This document shows positions 1-6,436 of a stretch of 8,287 bases of DNA, piece after piece (positions within the stretch are counted from its first letter, which is position 1; each line of letters begins with the position of its first letter). Origin of the DNA: an uncultured Spirochaetia bacterium (GTDB lineage Bacteria; Spirochaetota; UBA4802; JAGODF01). The stretch lies in NCBI GenBank assembly GCA_937967705.1, contig CALCJG010000265.1, positions 1-8,287 on the forward strand, in the 5' to 3' direction. The position numbers and the translations under genes are program-made. Below the pieces are notes generated by a model. It was not told where the DNA came from. It saw nothing but the letters and a program-made list of their open reading frames with translations, and made no database searches.

Positions 1-779
1 ATTCCCTGCAGCGTAAGGCTAACCTGGAGAGCATAGTCGAGCAGGTCCTTTCCACCTACCAGGAGGACAAGATCATCGAGCCGCTGAAAATGGAGGGAGG
101 CCGCTCGGGGAGCGATGTGGACGACTTCTTCGTCCTCCGGGAGGAAAACCGGGCAAGGATAGCCTTCTACAAGAACAGCATCATCCATTATTTCATACCG
201 GTGGCATTTTATTCCCTGGCCCTTCTCTACCTGCAGAGGAAGTCCGTCGAGATCACCCCGGAGACCATCAGGACCGAATACGGCTTCATAAAGGATCTCT
301 TCTCCCGGGAATTCGTTTACTCCGCCGATGTGGAGGATATCTTCAGCGCCCAGTCCGATGTAGTCCGTGATTTTCTCCTCTCCGAGGGGTTGATGGTCCG
401 GGAAGGGAACGGGATCAAGGTTCAGGAGGAAAAGGCGGACGTGCTCCGCCTCTACGGGGCCATCATCAAAGATTTCCTGGAATCCTATCTTGTCGTTGTG
501 GACACACTGCTCTCCTATCGTCGTAAAACGGTTAACCGGAAGGATTTCATCGTGGAGGTCCGCAAGTCCGGCATCAAGATGTTCCACACGGGGGAGGTGG
601 GCCTGGCGGAATCCCTCTCCCTTCCCAACTACAACAACGCCCTAAGCCGACTGGAGGATATGGGTATTCTGTCCGAAACGCCCGGCGGAGGAAAGAACGC
701 CGAGATCGAAATAGCCGAGGGGCCCGCTGCAGGAGACCTGCTGGGAAAGATCAGGGATTATCTGGACATCATTGGCTGA
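1..779 (+). CDS. plsB: Glycerol-3-phosphate acyltransferase (PlsB/GPAT-like), C-terminal part, 5' end outside window
   Basis: The frame is open from base 3 to the TGA at 777-779, giving the last 258 residues of a longer protein; the ATG at base 90 is internal, because the 29 codons before it read as continuous charged helical sequence. PlsB-type enzymes acylate the sn-1 position of glycerol-3-phosphate at the inner membrane, the first step of phospholipid synthesis. What is visible matches the C-terminal region of that family: the segment ENRARIAFYKNSIIHYFIPV followed by a hydrophobic stretch resembles the 'YKNN-hydrophobic' block after the acyltransferase domain, then comes a helical region with KDLFSREFVY, a FLESYLVVVDTLL helix, and a NYNNALSRLEDMGIL segment near the end. 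The catalytic HxxxxD motif would lie upstream and cannot be checked. A eukaryote-like GPAT/DHAPAT assignment is an alternative within the same superfamily. The gene is followed closely by a terminator. Confidence 0.72.
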   Translation, partial: SLQRKANLESIVEQVLSTYQEDKIIEPLKMEGGRSGSDVDDFFVLREENRARIAFYKNSIIHYFIPVAFYSLALLYLQRKSVEITPETIRTEYGFIKDLFSREFVYSADVEDIFSAQSDVVRDFLLSEGLMVREGNGIKVQEEKADVLRLYGAIIKDFLESYLVVVDTLLSYRRKTVNRKDFIVEVRKSGIKMFHTGEVGLAESLSLPNYNNALSRLEDMGILSETPGGGKNAEIEIAEGPAAGDLLGKIRDYLDIIG

Positions 780-806
780 TGTCGGGGAGACATGGAGTGA
801 GACAAC

Positions 807-839
807 AAAAACCCGTTCCTGGTGGGAACGGGTTTTTTT
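807..839. terminator. Intrinsic terminator, probably bidirectional
   Basis: The arms ACCCGTTCC (811-819) and GGAACGGGT (825-833) pair perfectly around a 5-base loop. The stem can be extended by A-T pairs between 807-810 and 834-837. On the + strand the GC stem runs into seven T (833-839), a textbook rho-independent terminator 28 bases after the acyltransferase stop. On the - strand the same stem is followed by five T (complement of 807-811), so it could also stop transcription from the facing protease gene, which ends about 77 bases away with no better terminator nearer. Confidence 0.9.
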
Positions 840-892
840 ATCTGTGTAACTGCATCCTGCACGTTCGTATGCCTGATGGTTCGGCAAATAAT

Positions 893-909
893 CTGCAGCG
901 ATCCTGCAG
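893..909. repeat. Short CTGCAG-N5-CTGCAG repeat between convergent genes
   Basis: CTGCAG occurs at 893-898 and 904-909, separated by CGATC. Because each unit is itself a palindrome, the pair is both a direct and an inverted repeat and can form a 6-base-pair hairpin just after the protease stop codon on the - strand. There is no T tract behind it, so a terminator role is unlikely. It may be chance. Confidence 0.3.
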
Positions 910-915
910 GGGGAA

Positions 916-2925
916 TTACTTGATGCTCTGAACGTAATCCGCTGTGATCTCCAGGGCCTCTTTCAGGAAAAGGTCGTTTTCGGTATCCACCAGCTTGTTC
1001 TTCTTATCCTCCCGCATCTTTCTTTCCATCTCTTTCAGTTCCTTGTTTTCCAGCTTGGATTCCTCCTTGAGGCTGATCACCTTGTTGGAGAGTTTTTTCT
1101 TTAGAACACCTATTTTCTTGATAAGGCTGGTAAACTTGCTGTTTTCCTTTATGCGTTTGCTGGAACTGGCAGAAAGTCCCTTCACGATCTTGTCGTTGAC
1201 CCGGTTGCGATAGGGGCGGAAACCGGCGCTCTTGATCTTTTCCCATTTCAGGGGGTAGCGCAGTTTGTTCTCGCCGATGTCCCAGATGGAGCTTATGTCC
1301 GGAATATAAATGTCCGGTTTGATACCGTCGAGGTGATTGGAGGTCCCTCCCGGCTGATAGAAAATGGCCGTGGTGACCTTCATGGCCCCCTTCTTGCCGT
1401 CATCCAGCTTCATGTAGTTTTGAACGGTTCCTTTGCCGAAGGTGCTGGTAGGACCCAGTATGAGTCCGCGCTTATAGTCTTTTATGGCGCCGGCAAAGAT
1501 CTCCGAGGCGCTGGCGCTGAATTTGTCCACCAGGACCACAAGCGGACCGCTGTAGTATTCCCCGGGGTCATTGTCCTGCATGTCAAAGACGGCATATCCG
1601 CGGCCGAAACGGCTGCGCCCCTTTATCTGAAGGATGGGACCCTGATCGATGAAAAGTCCGGCGATGTCCCGGGCCTCGTCCAGAGCCCCGCCGGGATTGC
1701 CCCTCAGGTCAATGATGAGACCCTTGACCCCCTTCTTGATGAGAACGTTGAGTTCGTTTTTTACATCGTTGGAGGAACTACGGGAGTTGGGATCTCCCCG
1801 CTGAATGGCGTCGAAATCCAGGTAAAAGGAGGGGAGCTTGAGATAGCCGATGGGTACCTCGCGTCCTCCCCGCTTGATGAAGATGATTTCCGATTTGGCG
1901 GCCTTGTCCTCCAGCTTGATCACCTCGCGGATGATGGGGACGATCAGGCGCCGCTGTTCCCCCTTCTCGTCGGTCTTGCGCAGCACCGTCAAACGCACTT
2001 CGGTTCCCTGCTTGCCGCGGATCTTTTTTACAACGTCACGCAGGTCCATGTCGATCACGTCCACGGGTTCCCCCGCTGCCTGGGCCACCGCTACGATCTT
2101 GTCGTTGGGTTTGAGCTGCATGTTCTTGGGAAGCTTGTCGGCCGCGCCGCCGGGGATGATGGATTCCACCAGGACGAAACCGTCCTCGGAACGCAGCATC
2201 ACCCCGATCCCCTCGAGTTTGAGATTGGTGGATATCATGAAATCCTCATGATCCTCCGGGGTGAGATAATTGGAATGGGGATCCAGCGCCATGGAGAAGG
2301 CATTGGCGAAAATGGAAAGCATCCTGTCCTGGTCCAATTCGTCAATCCGTTTGCGGGAGATCTTGTATTTCTTTCTCAGCTTGTTTTTTGCCTCCTCAAT
2401 GTTCTTGGTGACCGACATGTAATTGAGGAGCTGAAGCTTGATGTTCTTTCTCCATCGCTCCTTCATGTCCTCGGGAGTGACGGCGTATTCGGTCTTCTCC
2501 CGGTCCACGAGGAGGGTTTCGTCCTTCTGGAAGTCATATTTAAGTGTCAGGAGCTTTTCCATGAGATCCATGGTTTCCTGGAAGCGTTTTTTGTACAGGG
2601 CGAAGGCGTGGTAGACGAACTCGTAATTCCTGGAGTTTACGTAATCGTCGATTTTATACTTGTGCTTCATCAGCTCGTCCACGTCCTTTTTGTAAAAATA
2701 GTACTTGCCGGGGTCCATGCTGTAGATGAGGTTGTTGAGGGTTCTCTCGGAGAGCTCATCGGTGAACTCGCTGTATTGTACATGCTTGGAGAGGAACTCG
2801 CTGATGATGGGCTGAACGTCATTCTGGCCCAGGCCGGAACTCTTCTTGGAACAGCCGAAGACGAATATGATCAGGGTCAGGAGAGTAAACAGCGATCGGG
2901 TGATGTTGATTTTTTTACGTGTCAT
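916..2925 (-). CDS. prc: Tail-specific (C-terminal processing) protease Prc/CtpA, S41 family, lipoprotein
   Basis: This 669-residue protein has the full layout of an E. coli Prc-type periplasmic protease, which degrades proteins from exposed C-terminal tails and trims envelope proteins. In order: a basic N-terminus and hydrophobic helix (residues 1-24) ending in VFGC, so Cys25 is a likely lipidated residue; a helical N-terminal domain (about 35-225) with the LDPHSNYLTPED motif at 214-225; a PDZ domain (about 228-335) with the GIGVML and GGAADK motifs; the S41 core (about 355-545) with LIIDLRGNPGG at 403-413; and a Lys/Glu-rich C-terminal region (about 560-665) like DUF3340. By alignment to the E. 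coli Ser/Asp/Lys residues I infer Ser472 (in SASASE), Asp483 and Lys498 (in FGKGT) as active residues. The Ser-Lys spacing is 26 rather than 25, from one extra residue before TFGKG. It is a single-gene unit facing the acyltransferase gene and divergent from gatA. A weak GGAG lies about 13 bases before the ATG. Confidence 0.95.
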   Translation of the reverse strand: MTRKKINITRSLFTLLTLIIFVFGCSKKSSGLGQNDVQPIISEFLSKHVQYSEFTDELSERTLNNLIYSMDPGKYYFYKKDVDELMKHKYKIDDYVNSRNYEFVYHAFALYKKRFQETMDLMEKLLTLKYDFQKDETLLVDREKTEYAVTPEDMKERWRKNIKLQLLNYMSVTKNIEEAKNKLRKKYKISRKRIDELDQDRMLSIFANAFSMALDPHSNYLTPEDHEDFMISTNLKLEGIGVMLRSEDGFVLVESIIPGGAADKLPKNMQLKPNDKIVAVAQAAGEPVDVIDMDLRDVVKKIRGKQGTEVRLTVLRKTDEKGEQRRLIVPIIREVIKLEDKAAKSEIIFIKRGGREVPIGYLKLPSFYLDFDAIQRGDPNSRSSSNDVKNELNVLIKKGVKGLIIDLRGNPGGALDEARDIAGLFIDQGPILQIKGRSRFGRGYAVFDMQDNDPGEYYSGPLVVLVDKFSASASEIFAGAIKDYKRGLILGPTSTFGKGTVQNYMKLDDGKKGAMKVTTAIFYQPGGTSNHLDGIKPDIYIPDISSIWDIGENKLRYPLKWEKIKSAGFRPYRNRVNDKIVKGLSASSSKRIKENSKFTSLIKKIGVLKKKLSNKVISLKEESKLENKELKEMERKMREDKKNKLVDTENDLFLKEALEITADYVQSIK

Positions 2926-3124
2926 GTCTTTCTTTGCTCCAGGGAAATTGTTTAGATTAAACGTGATTTTCTGCTCTCTTTATCTCGGAACGCCACAATC
3001 GGTTACCACAAAGCGTTTAACAAGGGGTGATGTGCGGGCTTCCCGTGTTTTCCGCCGTAACTGGTGTGAAACCACCGCTATGGGATAGTACTCCACAAGG
3101 ATATGGGAACATCCGTTCCCGTTA

Positions 3125-3149
3125 AAGTCAATTAAAAATTTATTGACTT
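3125..3149. promoter_or_regulatory. Candidate operator: perfect 8-base dyad with outward TTGACT hexamers
   Basis: AAGTCAAT (3125-3132) and ATTGACTT (3142-3149) are exact inverted copies around the 9-base AT spacer 3133-3141. Each arm contains TTGACT reading outward, so the element places a -35-like hexamer on both strands, pointing at prc and at gatA. On the - strand TCCCAT lies 17 bases on, a poor -10; on the + strand no good -10 is found at 16-18 bases. It could equally be the binding site of a dimeric regulator. No regulator family is identified. Confidence 0.4.
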
Positions 3150-3161
3150 CCTTATTAATCA

Positions 3162-3190
3162 TTGACACGGGTTTGTGTCCGATTCATCCT
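3162..3190 (+). promoter_or_regulatory. Possible gatA promoter (consensus -35, weak -10) overlapping a small dyad
   Basis: TTGACA at 3162-3167 is an exact sigma-70 -35 hexamer about 70 bases before the gatA start. The -10 region is poor: nothing better than TTCATC/CATCCT lies at 15-17 bases. The hexamer overlaps GACAC-GGGTTT-GTGTC (3164-3179), a 5+5 dyad that could act as an operator or be chance. Confidence 0.3.
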
Positions 3191-3225
3191 GAAAAGCGGC
3201 GCAAAGAGCCCTGGTTCAATATTCC

Positions 3226-3231
3226 AAGGAG
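3226..3231 (+). promoter_or_regulatory. gatA ribosome binding site AAGGAG
   Basis: AAGGAG sits six bases before the ATG at 3238 and fixes that start. The sequence CCTGG at 3210-3214 can pair with CCAAGG at 3224-3229 (five pairs, one bulged A, 9-base loop), which would cover most of the site in the mRNA. The hairpin is weak and may not matter. Confidence 0.75.
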
Positions 3232-3237
3232 TGTTGC

Positions 3238-4686
3238 ATGTTGACAGAGAAGACGGTCGCGGAACTATCCGAAATGCTGGCAGTGAAAAAGATCTCTTCT
3301 GCGGAGATCGCAGGGGACTATATTGAAAGAATCGGGGCATTGAACCCGAAAGTCAATGCCTTTATCACCTTCACTCCGGAGACACTCCTTCGGGAGGCCC
3401 GGGAATCGGATGAGCGCAGAGCGGCCGGGAAGCCCCTTTCCCCCTATGACGGTATCCCCATTGCCATAAAGGACAATATCTGCACTCGGGGCATGCTCAC
3501 GACCTGCGGGTCGGGTATACTGCGCAATTTCGTACCCCCCTACAGTGCCACCGCTTACGAAAAACTGAAGGCGATGGGTTTCCTGACCCTGGGCAAGACC
3601 AATATGGACGAGTTCGCCATGGGCTCAACCACGGAGAGCTCCTTCTTCGGGCCGGTAAAAAATCCCCACGATCTGGGGCGTGTGCCCGGCGGCAGTTCGG
3701 GCGGTTCCGCTGCGGCTGTCTCCAGCTTTATGGCTCCCGCCGCCCTGGGTTCGGATACCGGCGGTTCCATCCGGCAGCCGGCCGCCTTCTGCGGCGTGAC
3801 GGGCATCAAGCCCACCTACGGCCGCGTGTCCCGTTACGGCCTTGTGGCTTATGCCTCATCCCTGGATCAGATCGGCACCTTTGCAAGAAATGTCGAGGAC
3901 GCGGCCCTGCTGCTTGCCGCCATCTCCGGAGGGGATGACCGCGATTCCACTTCCATCGAAAGACCCGTGGATTTCCTGCCCGGTGATCTCCGTACGGATG
4001 TCAAGGGCATGGTCATCGGGGTTCCCGAGGAGTACTTTACGGGGATCCCCGTGGAGAACCGGGGCATCATCGAAGGAAAGATCAGGGAACTGGAGGAGAT
4101 GGGTGCGAAGATAGAACCCATCTCCCTGAAATATACGGAGTATGCCATTCCCGTTTATTATCTCATAGCCACGGCGGAGGCCTCTTCCAACCTCGCCCGT
4201 TACGACGGCATACGCTACGGCTACAGAGCCCGGGAGGGAGGGCGTCTGGCGGAGCTCTATACCAGGACGAGGAGCGAGGGTTTCGGCAAGGAGGTCAAAC
4301 GGCGAATCATCCTGGGGACCTTCTCTCTCAGTTCCGGCTACTATGATGCCTATTACCTTAAGGCGCTGAAGGGACGCACGCTGATCATCAACGAATTCCG
4401 CGAGGCCTTTTCTCGCGTAGACGCCATTGTTACGCCCACGACCACATCCTCGGCCTTTCCCCTGGGCGACAAGATCAGCGACCCGCTGGAAATGTATCTT
4501 TCGGACATACTCACCATCTCGGCCAATCTCGCGGCCCTGCCGGGGATATCCCTGCCCATAGGGCGGGACAGCGCCGGTCTGCCTGTGGGCCTGCAGATTA
4601 TGGGCAACCATTTTCAGGAGAAGACGATACTCGGCCTGGCCCGGGCCATTGAGAAAACCTGTGATGAGATCAGGCCTGAAATTTAG
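3238..4686 (+). CDS. gatA: Aspartyl/glutamyl-tRNA amidotransferase subunit A (GatA)
   Basis: GatA is the glutaminase subunit of the cytoplasmic GatCAB complex: it releases ammonia from glutamine so that GatB can convert Glu-tRNA(Gln), and often Asp-tRNA(Asn), to the amidated forms. The 482 residues match the usual length near 485 and show the complete amidase-signature machinery: Lys78 in DGIPIAIKDN (71-80), cis-Ser Ser153 in VPGGSSGGSAAA (149-160) and nucleophile Ser177 in SDTGGSIRQPA (172-182). The Lys-Ser spacing is 99 and the Ser-Ser spacing 24, as in characterised GatA. Further GatA-specific blocks are AEASSNLARYDGIRYG (313-328) and EVKRRIILGT (352-361) followed by GYYDAYY, which separates it from generic amidases. 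AAGGAG six bases upstream supports the ATG. It heads a five-gene run on +. Neither gatC nor gatB is adjacent, although they often are in bacteria; they are presumably elsewhere in the genome. Confidence 0.97.
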   Translation: MLTEKTVAELSEMLAVKKISSAEIAGDYIERIGALNPKVNAFITFTPETLLREARESDERRAAGKPLSPYDGIPIAIKDNICTRGMLTTCGSGILRNFVPPYSATAYEKLKAMGFLTLGKTNMDEFAMGSTTESSFFGPVKNPHDLGRVPGGSSGGSAAAVSSFMAPAALGSDTGGSIRQPAAFCGVTGIKPTYGRVSRYGLVAYASSLDQIGTFARNVEDAALLLAAISGGDDRDSTSIERPVDFLPGDLRTDVKGMVIGVPEEYFTGIPVENRGIIEGKIRELEEMGAKIEPISLKYTEYAIPVYYLIATAEASSNLARYDGIRYGYRAREGGRLAELYTRTRSEGFGKEVKRRIILGTFSLSSGYYDAYYLKALKGRTLIINEFREAFSRVDAIVTPTTTSSAFPLGDKISDPLEMYLSDILTISANLAALPGISLPIGRDSAGLPVGLQIMGNHFQEKTILGLARAIEKTCDEIRPEI

Positions 4687-5173
4687 TCTGATCCCCGCGA
4701 TCCTCTCCCTCCTGGTCGCGGCGGAGTCCTGCTACTGCTACAAAACGGTCCGCCTGTCCCGGAAGGTCGGCATGGTCTTTGTGACGCCGGATAAGCCCGT
4801 GCCGGCGGATAGGGTCGGGACCGCCGGAAAGGGGGGAAAGTCCGCCTCCCGGGAGGGCCGGCAACGGGTCTACGTGCATAAGAAGCTGATCCTGGTCTGG
4901 TTCGGCGATCCCGCGGATAAGATCAACAACATGGGTGCCGAATACGCTCTGAAGGGGGAGTTCAAAGAGGCGGAGATGCTCTTTCGGGACGCCCTCAAGG
5001 AGAATCCGAACTGCGCCGCCGCCTGCGGCAATCTCGGCCTGGTCTATGAGATATTCGGCAATCGAAAAGCCGCTTTCGAGATGTACTCGAGGGCTTGTCT
5101 CCTGGAGCCCGGCAATCCCGTCTTTCGCGAGAATTTCCTCTATACAGAATATGTTACCTCGGATAAAAAATAG
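4664..5173 (+). CDS. Small exported TPR-repeat protein, possible lipoprotein
   Basis: I do not recognise a named family. From the ATG at 4664 the product is 169 residues: a basic start (MRSGLKFS), a hydrophobic segment to about residue 20, two cysteines (23 and 25), a variable Gly/Lys/Arg-rich region (about 45-70), then two TPR-like helical repeats (about 87-116 and 118-150) with the typical spacing of G-Y, A-F and NP residues. TPR repeats usually bind other proteins. The sequence before Cys23 is AAES, so a lipobox is possible but the Glu at -2 is unusual; a cleaved signal peptide or a membrane anchor are alternatives. TTG (4649) and GTG (4661) in the same frame are other possible starts. I chose ATG because GAGA at 4651-4654 is suitably placed and the signal-peptide length is natural. 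It overlaps the end of gatA by 23 bases, implying coupled translation. Confidence 0.8.
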   Translation: MRSGLKFSLIPAILSLLVAAESCYCYKTVRLSRKVGMVFVTPDKPVPADRVGTAGKGGKSASREGRQRVYVHKKLILVWFGDPADKINNMGAEYALKGEFKEAEMLFRDALKENPNCAAACGNLGLVYEIFGNRKAAFEMYSRACLLEPGNPVFRENFLYTEYVTSDKK

Positions 5174-5663
5174 ATCCTTCCTTAAACCGGCCCTGAGTGG
5201 GGTGCTGGCGCTTGGGACGATATTCCTCCTCTATGCCTGTTCCGTTCATGAGCCCGTGGATGAGGATTACTTCAATGATATCAACAAGGTTCTGGGTAAG
5301 AATAAACCCGCACCGCCTCCGGTCATAGACGGCCTTACCCTCAACGGAAGGCTGGTGGAAGTCAATTTCGCCAGCACCGCCACAATAGATCCCGATTCGG
5401 GGGGCAGTTCGAATCTCTTCTATCTTTTCTACGTATCCACAGAGGACCCGGCGGGTTTCGAAGATCCCCGTTCATTTTACGACGAGTATTATTACATCGG
5501 CTACATCGAGCACGACCGGGCTGTGACCCTGGGGAAGAAGGTCAATGTGCTGATTGACGAGGAGGTGGGGGAGGATTATCACGGCAGGATCTACTTCTGG
5601 ATCACCGCGATCGACGAGGGACGGGAGAGCGATCATTCCAACGTGGCGGCCATCGATGTATAA
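5151..5663 (+). CDS. Fibronectin type III-like lipoprotein of unknown function
   Basis: The ATG at 5151 gives 170 residues. Residues 1-29 form a clear lipoprotein signal (basic MLPRIKNR, a long hydrophobic stretch, then LYAC), so Cys30 is the likely lipidated residue and the protein is anchored in the inner or outer membrane. After a short acidic linker and a proline-rich PAPPP (54-58), residues about 59-170 form a beta-rich domain ending in IYFWITAIDEGRESDHSNVA. This resembles the last strands of an Fn3 domain, where an aromatic-x-Val/Ile-x-Ala-x-D/N strand is followed by a Gly-Glu-Ser turn. Fn3 domains usually bind proteins or sugars and have no catalysis. The frame is open back to 5046, but that stretch lies inside the TPR gene and would destroy the signal peptide. 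It overlaps the TPR gene by 23 bases with no visible Shine-Dalgarno site, which favours translational coupling. Confidence 0.85.
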   Translation: MLPRIKNRSFLKPALSGVLALGTIFLLYACSVHEPVDEDYFNDINKVLGKNKPAPPPVIDGLTLNGRLVEVNFASTATIDPDSGGSSNLFYLFYVSTEDPAGFEDPRSFYDEYYYIGYIEHDRAVTLGKKVNVLIDEEVGEDYHGRIYFWITAIDEGRESDHSNVAAIDV

Positions 5664-6426
5664 ACGGAAAAGGGAGAAATGCCGTCTTAATCCGGTGCGC
5701 GCTCTGTTGTCCTCCCTGCTGGCCGGAGTCATGCTTCTCTCCCCCGCGGGACAGGTTTCCCTCCCGGCGCAGGAGGTTGTTTCGGGGGGTGATGCCGTCG
5801 AGGGGAAAGGCGAAACCGCCGGCGGTATCCTGAAACGGGGAGACGCGGGAGGCGTGCCCAAAAAAAAGAGCGGGGGAATCCTGCCGAAGGAATCGAAGGA
5901 GCCGGGCAGAGGGAAGGCCCTCTATGATCTCCCTCCCCGGACCGGGAGGGAGATCTCCGTGAGTAACGCCCTCCTCCTGGATGTCCTCGTGCCCGGGGGC
6001 GGACATTTTTACACCGATGAGCTGGCCCTTGGCATCACCTTTGCCGGGCTGAAAGTTCTGGGGGCCTACTCCGTCTATTACAGCTACAAGGACTGGAAGT
6101 ACCGCCGATCGCTCTATTACTCCGCGCGACGGGCTAATCAGGAGATGGACCCGGAGCACGAGCTGGCCTATGAATCCCCCGATGGGAGCTATAAAACGGT
6201 AAGGGAATACAAGCGGGATTACGACAGGGCCGCGCAGAGGATAACCTTTTCCATCCTGGCCAATGTGCTCATTTACAGCGCATCCCTCTATATTACCTAT
6301 AATAATGTTGAGAAAATCAACGAAAGGGCCCTGCCGACCTTTGAGATTCAATATTCCTGTGCTACCTTTGATACTGTCAGGGAAAGGAGCCTGGCGGTTA
6401 TGTGCATTTACAGGTTTCAACCCTGA
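5656..6426 (+). CDS. Signal-peptide membrane protein with DUF5683-like domain
   Basis: The ATG at 5656 overlaps the previous stop by 8 bases and gives 256 residues. Residues 1-38 are a long signal peptide (KRKREK start, LLSSLLAGVMLL core, cut probably after LPA at 38). Residues 40-100 are a low-complexity Gly/Lys/Pro linker with GGILK and GGILPK repeated at 57-60 and 73-78. Residues about 101-145 hold SNALLLDVLVPGGGHFYTDE and a hydrophobic helix; the PGxGxFY pattern followed by a Gly-rich membrane helix is the hallmark of DUF5683-type proteins, whose function is unknown. A charged Tyr/Arg-rich loop follows, then a second helix (about 196-215). The last 30 residues alternate polar and hydrophobic and end in YRF, like a pair of membrane beta strands, but this is only a suggestion. 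It sits directly after two exported proteins, pointing to an envelope role. Confidence 0.85.
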   Translation: MYKRKREKCRLNPVRALLSSLLAGVMLLSPAGQVSLPAQEVVSGGDAVEGKGETAGGILKRGDAGGVPKKKSGGILPKESKEPGRGKALYDLPPRTGREISVSNALLLDVLVPGGGHFYTDELALGITFAGLKVLGAYSVYYSYKDWKYRRSLYYSARRANQEMDPEHELAYESPDGSYKTVREYKRDYDRAAQRITFSILANVLIYSASLYITYNNVEKINERALPTFEIQYSCATFDTVRERSLAVMCIYRFQP

Positions 6427-6436
6427 GGAAAGAGAT

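Larger units (their letters stand above)
2926..3237. other. Divergent intergenic region between prc and gatA
   Basis: These 312 bases separate two divergent start codons and must hold promoters for both sides. I see no convincing gene: short open frames on either strand lack a ribosome site and any recognisable protein character. The part from about 3121 to 3165 is markedly AT-rich compared with the flanks. It contains three small dyads: GGGAAC-ATCC-GTTCCC (3105-3120), AAGTCAAT-N9-ATTGACTT (3125-3149) and GACAC-N6-GTGTC (3164-3179). The 180 bases next to prc would be its leader; no riboswitch fold was recognised there by eye. Confidence 0.6.

Noticed and set aside
90..92. ATG at 90 as start of the acyltransferase-like gene
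   Set aside because: The frame is open to the window edge, there is no ribosome site before it, and the protein would lack its whole catalytic domain.
642..887. 81-codon frame on - over the end of the acyltransferase gene
   Set aside because: It crosses the strong terminator at 807-839 and has no protein character.
893..909. CTGCAG hairpin as terminator of prc
   Set aside because: It has only six pairs and no T tract; the hairpin at 807-839 is a far better terminator for both genes.
1333..2955. 540-codon open frame on + antisense to prc
   Set aside because: It lies wholly opposite a protease gene with every expected domain and catalytic residue. The product looks like no known family and the frame is explained by codon bias on the other strand.
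2980..3340. Short open frames on - in the divergent region (2980-3168 and 3155-3340)
   Set aside because: There is no ribosome site, no recognisable domain, and the second runs into gatA. The region is better explained as promoters.
3856..4611. 251-codon open frame on - opposite gatA
   Set aside because: It mirrors conserved gatA coding sequence, with no ribosome site and no protein-like composition.
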